NCBI GenBank assembly: GCA_958430865.1
Contig: CAUDNR010000176.1
Location: forward strand, 4,201-38,714
Source: Entrophospora sp. SA101
Taxonomy: Eukaryota; Glomeromycota; Glomeromycetes; Entrophosporales; Entrophosporaceae
Reading direction: 5' to 3'
DNA: 34,514 nucleotides
Below, one piece after another: positions 30,455 to 34,514 of the stretch (position 1 is its first letter; each line of letters starts with the position of its first letter). A program made the translations under genes and the position numbers. The notes below the pieces were generated by a model. It had not been told where the DNA came from. It did no database searches and saw only the letters and a program-made list of their open reading frames with translations.

Positions 30455-32294
30455 TTAAAATTTAAATCGTTCTCGCCAACTTCTTCCTTTAATGTAAACC
30501 AACACTAATATTAAAATACCGGCAAAACACATTCCACCTAAGAGAGTAAACGTCCATCCAGTTCCCAATTTATTTTCCATTGGAGATGCTAAAATCGATA
30601 AAGTGCCAGCTGCCATCATGCGTATACAATTGCTTAATGCTATTATTGATGCACTTTGACTTGAGAAAACGTCAACCAAATAGGTTGACATTGAATTATA
30701 AATTACTTGAGTGGTTAATGACACTATATATAATACATATAATACGTATGTGATTCGTAATTATAATCTCTAACATAAAATAAATAACACAAGTATATAA
30801 AATATACATATAAAACATACTAAAAAACCAAGCAATCGATGGACCAGCCATATGTACTTCTTTTTCAACCAACCAACCATAAATCAAACAACAAGTTGGT
30901 AATAATACAGCACTAATCCAAACACTATGAATTCTCGCTTCTGGATGAGCAGTCCCATTTTTCTTGTTTGCTCGTCTCATCACAATATCTGAAGATTTAC
31001 CACCAATATAACTGCCAATCATGAATCCAAAACCAGATACAAAGAATAATGAACCGATTTGTGATGAAGTTAGATGATATCTGGTGGCGAAGTTGACAGG
31101 TACACTAATAAATTGAAGTTGAGTTATTGATGACATAATGCAAATGTAAATGATCATCAAAGTTCCGCTTGGATGACGTAACAATTTAAGCGGTGCAAGT
31201 GGATTAAATCGATATCTTGATTGAGCATTCTCACTAGAATCGTCAGGTGTGGGTTTTGGAAGATTGGATGTTTCAGGGACAAAGATTATCACAAGTAATA
31301 AATTTACTCCGCCCAAAATTGTTAAAAACCAAAAAATCCATCTCCAACTAGTATACTCAGCAAAGTAGCTTCCCATCATAGGACCAAGTAATTGACCGGT
31401 CCAATAAGCCATATAAAAAAATCCATATGCAGTTCCGCGTTCTTTTAATTTTTGAGGTGGGGGTAGGAAAGGATTATATATAAATACATATGTATTTTAT
31501 GTTTTATCAAAAAAAATATCAATAAATGTAATGACCATGTTACCGAGAGCATTGTAAACATCACTAATAACACCAGCTCCTATTGATAACATAGCAGAAG
31601 AGCCAAATGATTGTAAACCACGGCCTAGCAATAATAACCAGAGATTTGATGGAACAATAGCACACATTATACTTGACAGAATAAATATAAATATAGTTAT
31701 GAAATAGACTCTTATTCTCAGAATATGCAGCCCATCCAAGTGGCTAATTAATAATGATTAGAACGAATTAGAATAATTAAAATGCAAATTAATAATAATG
31801 ATTATGATTATGATGATAATTACTTACCGCAATTCCCATAACATACACATAAACTGAAGCTAATTTTATTTATAATAATAATTATTTAGATTAATTGGCA
31901 TATATATATATATATATATATATATTACAAAATTTCATGTAATTCGGAATTTTCGTTACCTAATGCGTTAACTTCAATATCAGACACATTAAATTCTGTA
32001 CGCAATTTTAATAATATAGGATACAAAATACTTTTTTCGTAAAAAAATAAAATTTGTTTTAATAAAAAAAAAATTAAATCTAATCAATCACACGTATAAA
32101 TAAATTAATACTAACGAACTAGATATTGGAGAAGTCATTGCAGCAAAAGAAATCACAAATAGCATAATACGTTTTCTCGTTATTGACCAATTTGTAAGAT
32201 CATTGTTTATATCGTGATTATTTATTATAATCGATAATGATTTATTATCATTTTCTATATCGATATTAATAATAATGTTGTCTTCATTATTCAT
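30455..32294 (-). pseudogene. DHA1-like MFS transporter with one apparent frameshift
   Basis: Six exons on the minus strand: 32294-32116, 32030-31960, 31859-31828, 31743-31544, 31441-30821 and 30723-30455, about 456 residues. The N-terminus is cytoplasmic and Asn/Asp-rich. Twelve-helix MFS features are visible: FNVSDIEVNALG, ASVYVYVMGIA, PLGWAAYSE, LLLLGRGLQSFGSSAMLSIG, ERGTAYGFFYMAYWTGQLLG and FVSGFGFMIGSYIGGKSSD. Fungal DHA1 proteins are plasma-membrane drug:H+ antiporters or polyamine exporters; the substrate is unknown. Exon 4 is 200 nt where its phases demand 199 or 202. After PLGWAAYSE, a one-base shift within GAGAATAAGAG is needed to enter the RVYFITIFIFIL frame. This falls at motif A, whose D-R-x-G-R-R core is missing. 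It is either a recent pseudogene or a sequencing error. Confidence 0.85.
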
Positions 32295-33638
32295 CTTTAC
32301 GAAGTAATGATTTATTCTAGAAAAAAAACCAATATTTTACTGCCATAATATATATATATAAATTTGGAGATCTGCGTGTGTGAAATTGAATGCGGGGCGC
32401 GTGTGTTAAATTAAAGGTAGCCAATAATCTATTAGCAGGATTTGCAAACAAATTGAAAAAAAATTATTAATATTTGTATTTTTTTAATTGAACTTTGGCA
32501 CTTATGTATAGATTGCTTTTGATTTTAACCATTTGAAGAATAATGCATGACCTATATAGGAAAAATTTTAAATTTTATTTTTGTAGATTTCCCGTTAATT
32601 AACGAAAAATTTCCTTTTGGAGAAAATCCCCATTGATTAAATGATTCTTTTTTTTTTATAATTAAGAAAAAAGAAGCTTAGTTGTTTTTTTTCTAACAAT
32701 TAAAACTTTGTAAATAATATTGTACGAAACCTTTTGAAAACTTTTATTACTTACAAAACTAACGATATTAATATAAATGCGTGTTGATGATGTTGTGTAT
32801 GCTCACTATCGACATTTGTCATCAACACAATACGGGAAGGTTCGTGATGGAGGACATGTGTGCGTGTTATTAATAAACAATTGATTTGTGTGATTAATTG
32901 ATGTGTTAATGAATAAAAAATTATCAGTGCGTGTGTGGCGTTGTTGGTTCTATTAAGATGTTAGAAATTTCGTGATAATAAATAGCTCAGTCTCATCCAA
33001 ATCCCAATAATAGAAAAGGTCACACTGCCAACCAATTGAAATGAAGTAATCAAAATCGATTATAAACAATTTTCAATGATTATCTACATGAGTGTGTGCC
33101 TAAAAGTAAACAACCGCTATTCAAACCGTTTGCGTTCTTGACTTTTCTTTTGTCTTTGTTCTTTTTGTTTGTCGTCATTCAATTGTTTTTATTTTTCATT
33201 TTATTTTTCATTTTTTTATTGATAAAAATAAATAATTTCTAAAATTTATCCATCTGATCTGTTCATTCATAGGGGTCGTACCCATCAAGAATAATTAAAA
33301 TATTTTTTTATCATTAAATTTTAATTATTCAATGAATATTTAATGAATGTTCATTGTTAACGAAAATTTTAAATTTTTTAGTTTCTTTTCAAAAAAAACA
33401 ATAAAAGTGGATTGAGTTTTGTTTTGTTTTGTTTTGTTTGAGGTTCACTTTGAGTGGACGTCGCAGGTGTACACAAATATTTAGTAGCTAAATTTGACAA
33501 AATAGGAACCCTACAAGAAGAAGATTCATCCCTCTCATTACTTTCTCTATTATAAGTATTGAATGCTCTTCTTCCATTTTAAATGAATAGAAGTGAAATA
33601 ATTGATTTGAAGAACAAACAGAGATAACTTATTTGGAC
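32295..33638. other. MFS upstream region and spacer
   Basis: The leader of the MFS gene, then AT-rich spacer with GTGTGTG-type words (32350-32400 and 32860-32945). A GTTTT pentanucleotide run (about 33416-33440) and a G+C-richer AGGGGTCGTACCCATC word (33271-33286) are the only notable items. No gene is seen. Confidence 0.4.
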
Positions 33639-33949
33639 ATGAGAAAAGTTCAGTTGGTAGAGATCTACAACCAAATTGAAGCTTTGAAAAAATACAGTAC
33701 ATTATATATAATAGTATTATTACAATCATATAATGTTTTAATTTTAGTACTGTATAAATAAAAAATTTTTTTAGCTGGTTGGAGAACCATAAACCATAAC
33801 TAATTAATTAAATATATACACACTCAAGAATCATTGAATAAAATGTAGATCAATTAAAAAACCTGTCTTCATTATACATGCCAAATTGGTTTGGTGAATT
33901 CAATGGTCAAAACTATGCCAATTTAAATTGTGTAAACCCTTTGTGGTGA
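33639..33949 (+). CDS. Candidate two-exon small ORF, 52 residues (weak)
   Basis: Exon 1 is 33639-33696 (MRKVQLVEIYNQIEALKKY) and exon 2 is 33849-33949 (NQLKNLSSLYMPNWFGEFNG, then a short NC-containing tail). They are joined by a 152-bp GTACAT...GTAG intron with consistent phase. The first part could form an amphipathic helix. No family is recognised. It could equally be two chance open stretches or a gene remnant. The donor GTACAT is not a strong consensus, which lowers confidence. Confidence 0.25.
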
Positions 33950-34190
33950 ACTGATTTTTTGGGGAAGAATGAGAGCAAAATTGAAATACAAAACATTGTG
34001 GTGAACAAATTTTTTTTTTGTGTTGACACAATTCGTCAAAATGATCATCATCAAAAACTTTGATTGTTGGCAATTAAAAAACCATTAATTTTGTTCTTTT
34101 CTGCTTATTAATCGTGTCACATATTTACGAAAACCGGTTTACGTCGTGTGACTGTACAAAAAGCACGTTAATGTTTAAATATGTATTAAC

Positions 34191-34514
34191 TAGAGATGGG
34201 TAGATCAGTACTAGTACTAAACGTATAATACTATACGTATAGTGAAATGTATAGTGCGTATAGTTCTAGAAAAATATAGTAGTAAATGTAAATTAATTCC
34301 TGTTTAGGTTATTGCCAAATAATAGATGTGATGTTACACATAAAAATTAATTAATACTCTTCTCACGATAAATATATTTTAAACTTGCCTGCAATTTGGC
34401 AACATTTTAATATTAACGTTCTAGTTCAATATCTAGGTGTGAAAAACATTTACGTCTTTGTCCAAATGCCACAATTCAAATTAAAAGAAATTATTTTGGA
34501 GAACATTTTAATAC
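34191..34514 (+). mobile_element. Possible hAT-like element end, running off the window
   Basis: TAGAGATGGGTAGATCAGTA at 34191 matches the style of hAT superfamily 5' ends (TAGAGATGGG). It is followed by clustered short direct and inverted words (ACGTATA, CTATACGTATAGT, GTGCGTATAGT) between 34215 and 34265, as in subterminal repeats of hAT elements. The other end is not in the window, so the call is tentative. Confidence 0.35.

Overview
The window looks like nuclear DNA of an arbuscular mycorrhizal fungus (Glomeromycotina, Rhizophagus-like). The signs are high A+T, many short GT-AG introns of about 50-250 bp, TKL-type kinases with the zinc-ribbon and 'IDELIKSTQL' layout typical of that lineage, remnants of lineage-expanded families of unknown function, and many small transposon relics. 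No sequence search was possible. All family calls come from reading motifs, and all exon boundaries were fitted by hand from reading frame and splice signals.

Region by region. 1-1.9 kb: two tandem TKL-like kinase genes on the minus strand, the first cut by the window edge. 2-5.9 kb: a gene graveyard with Nudix-like, PLAC8-like and kinase pseudogene pieces and a small inverted-repeat element. 6-7.9 kb: a complete nine-exon WD40 gene matching ASA1 (ASTRA/TTT complex). 8.4-8.8 kb: a decayed LEA-like gene. 9.8-12.2 kb: a four-exon mitochondrial-type PPR gene with a Ser-Gln microsatellite tract. 12.8-13.7 kb: a five-exon centromeric histone H3 (CENP-A) gene. 14.8-16.4 kb: an eight-exon RAD51 gene. 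16.6-17.4 kb: a 757-bp element with 26-bp inverted ends and a TTA duplication, of PIF/Harbinger/Tourist type.

17.5-26.75 kb is the most unusual part. A 2.6-kb sequence carrying two decayed genes of unknown function (called X and Y here) recurs in inverted orientation on the far side of a 5'-truncated LUC7-like splicing-factor gene. The right arm is itself scrambled: two overlapping minus-strand copies are joined through a 147-bp piece in the opposite orientation, with 3-bp and 1-bp junction overlaps. Both outer ends abut TTAA. This could be a 9.25-kb composite or foldback element that captured LUC7 exons, a replication template-switch product, or an assembly artefact.

26.8-30.4 kb holds more relics: a second copy of the small repeat seen near 4.7 kb, a pseudogene of a fungal expanded family split by a near-palindromic MITE, microsatellites and another MITE. 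30.45-32.3 kb: a six-exon DHA1-like MFS transporter with an apparent single-base frameshift. The last 2 kb are mostly featureless, with a weak candidate two-exon small ORF and a hAT-like terminal motif.

The intact genes are housekeeping genes: kinetochore chromatin (CENP-A), recombination (RAD51), PIKK/chromatin assembly (ASA1), mitochondrial RNA handling (PPR) and transport (MFS). They sit among repeat-rich spacers. There is no operon-like organisation.
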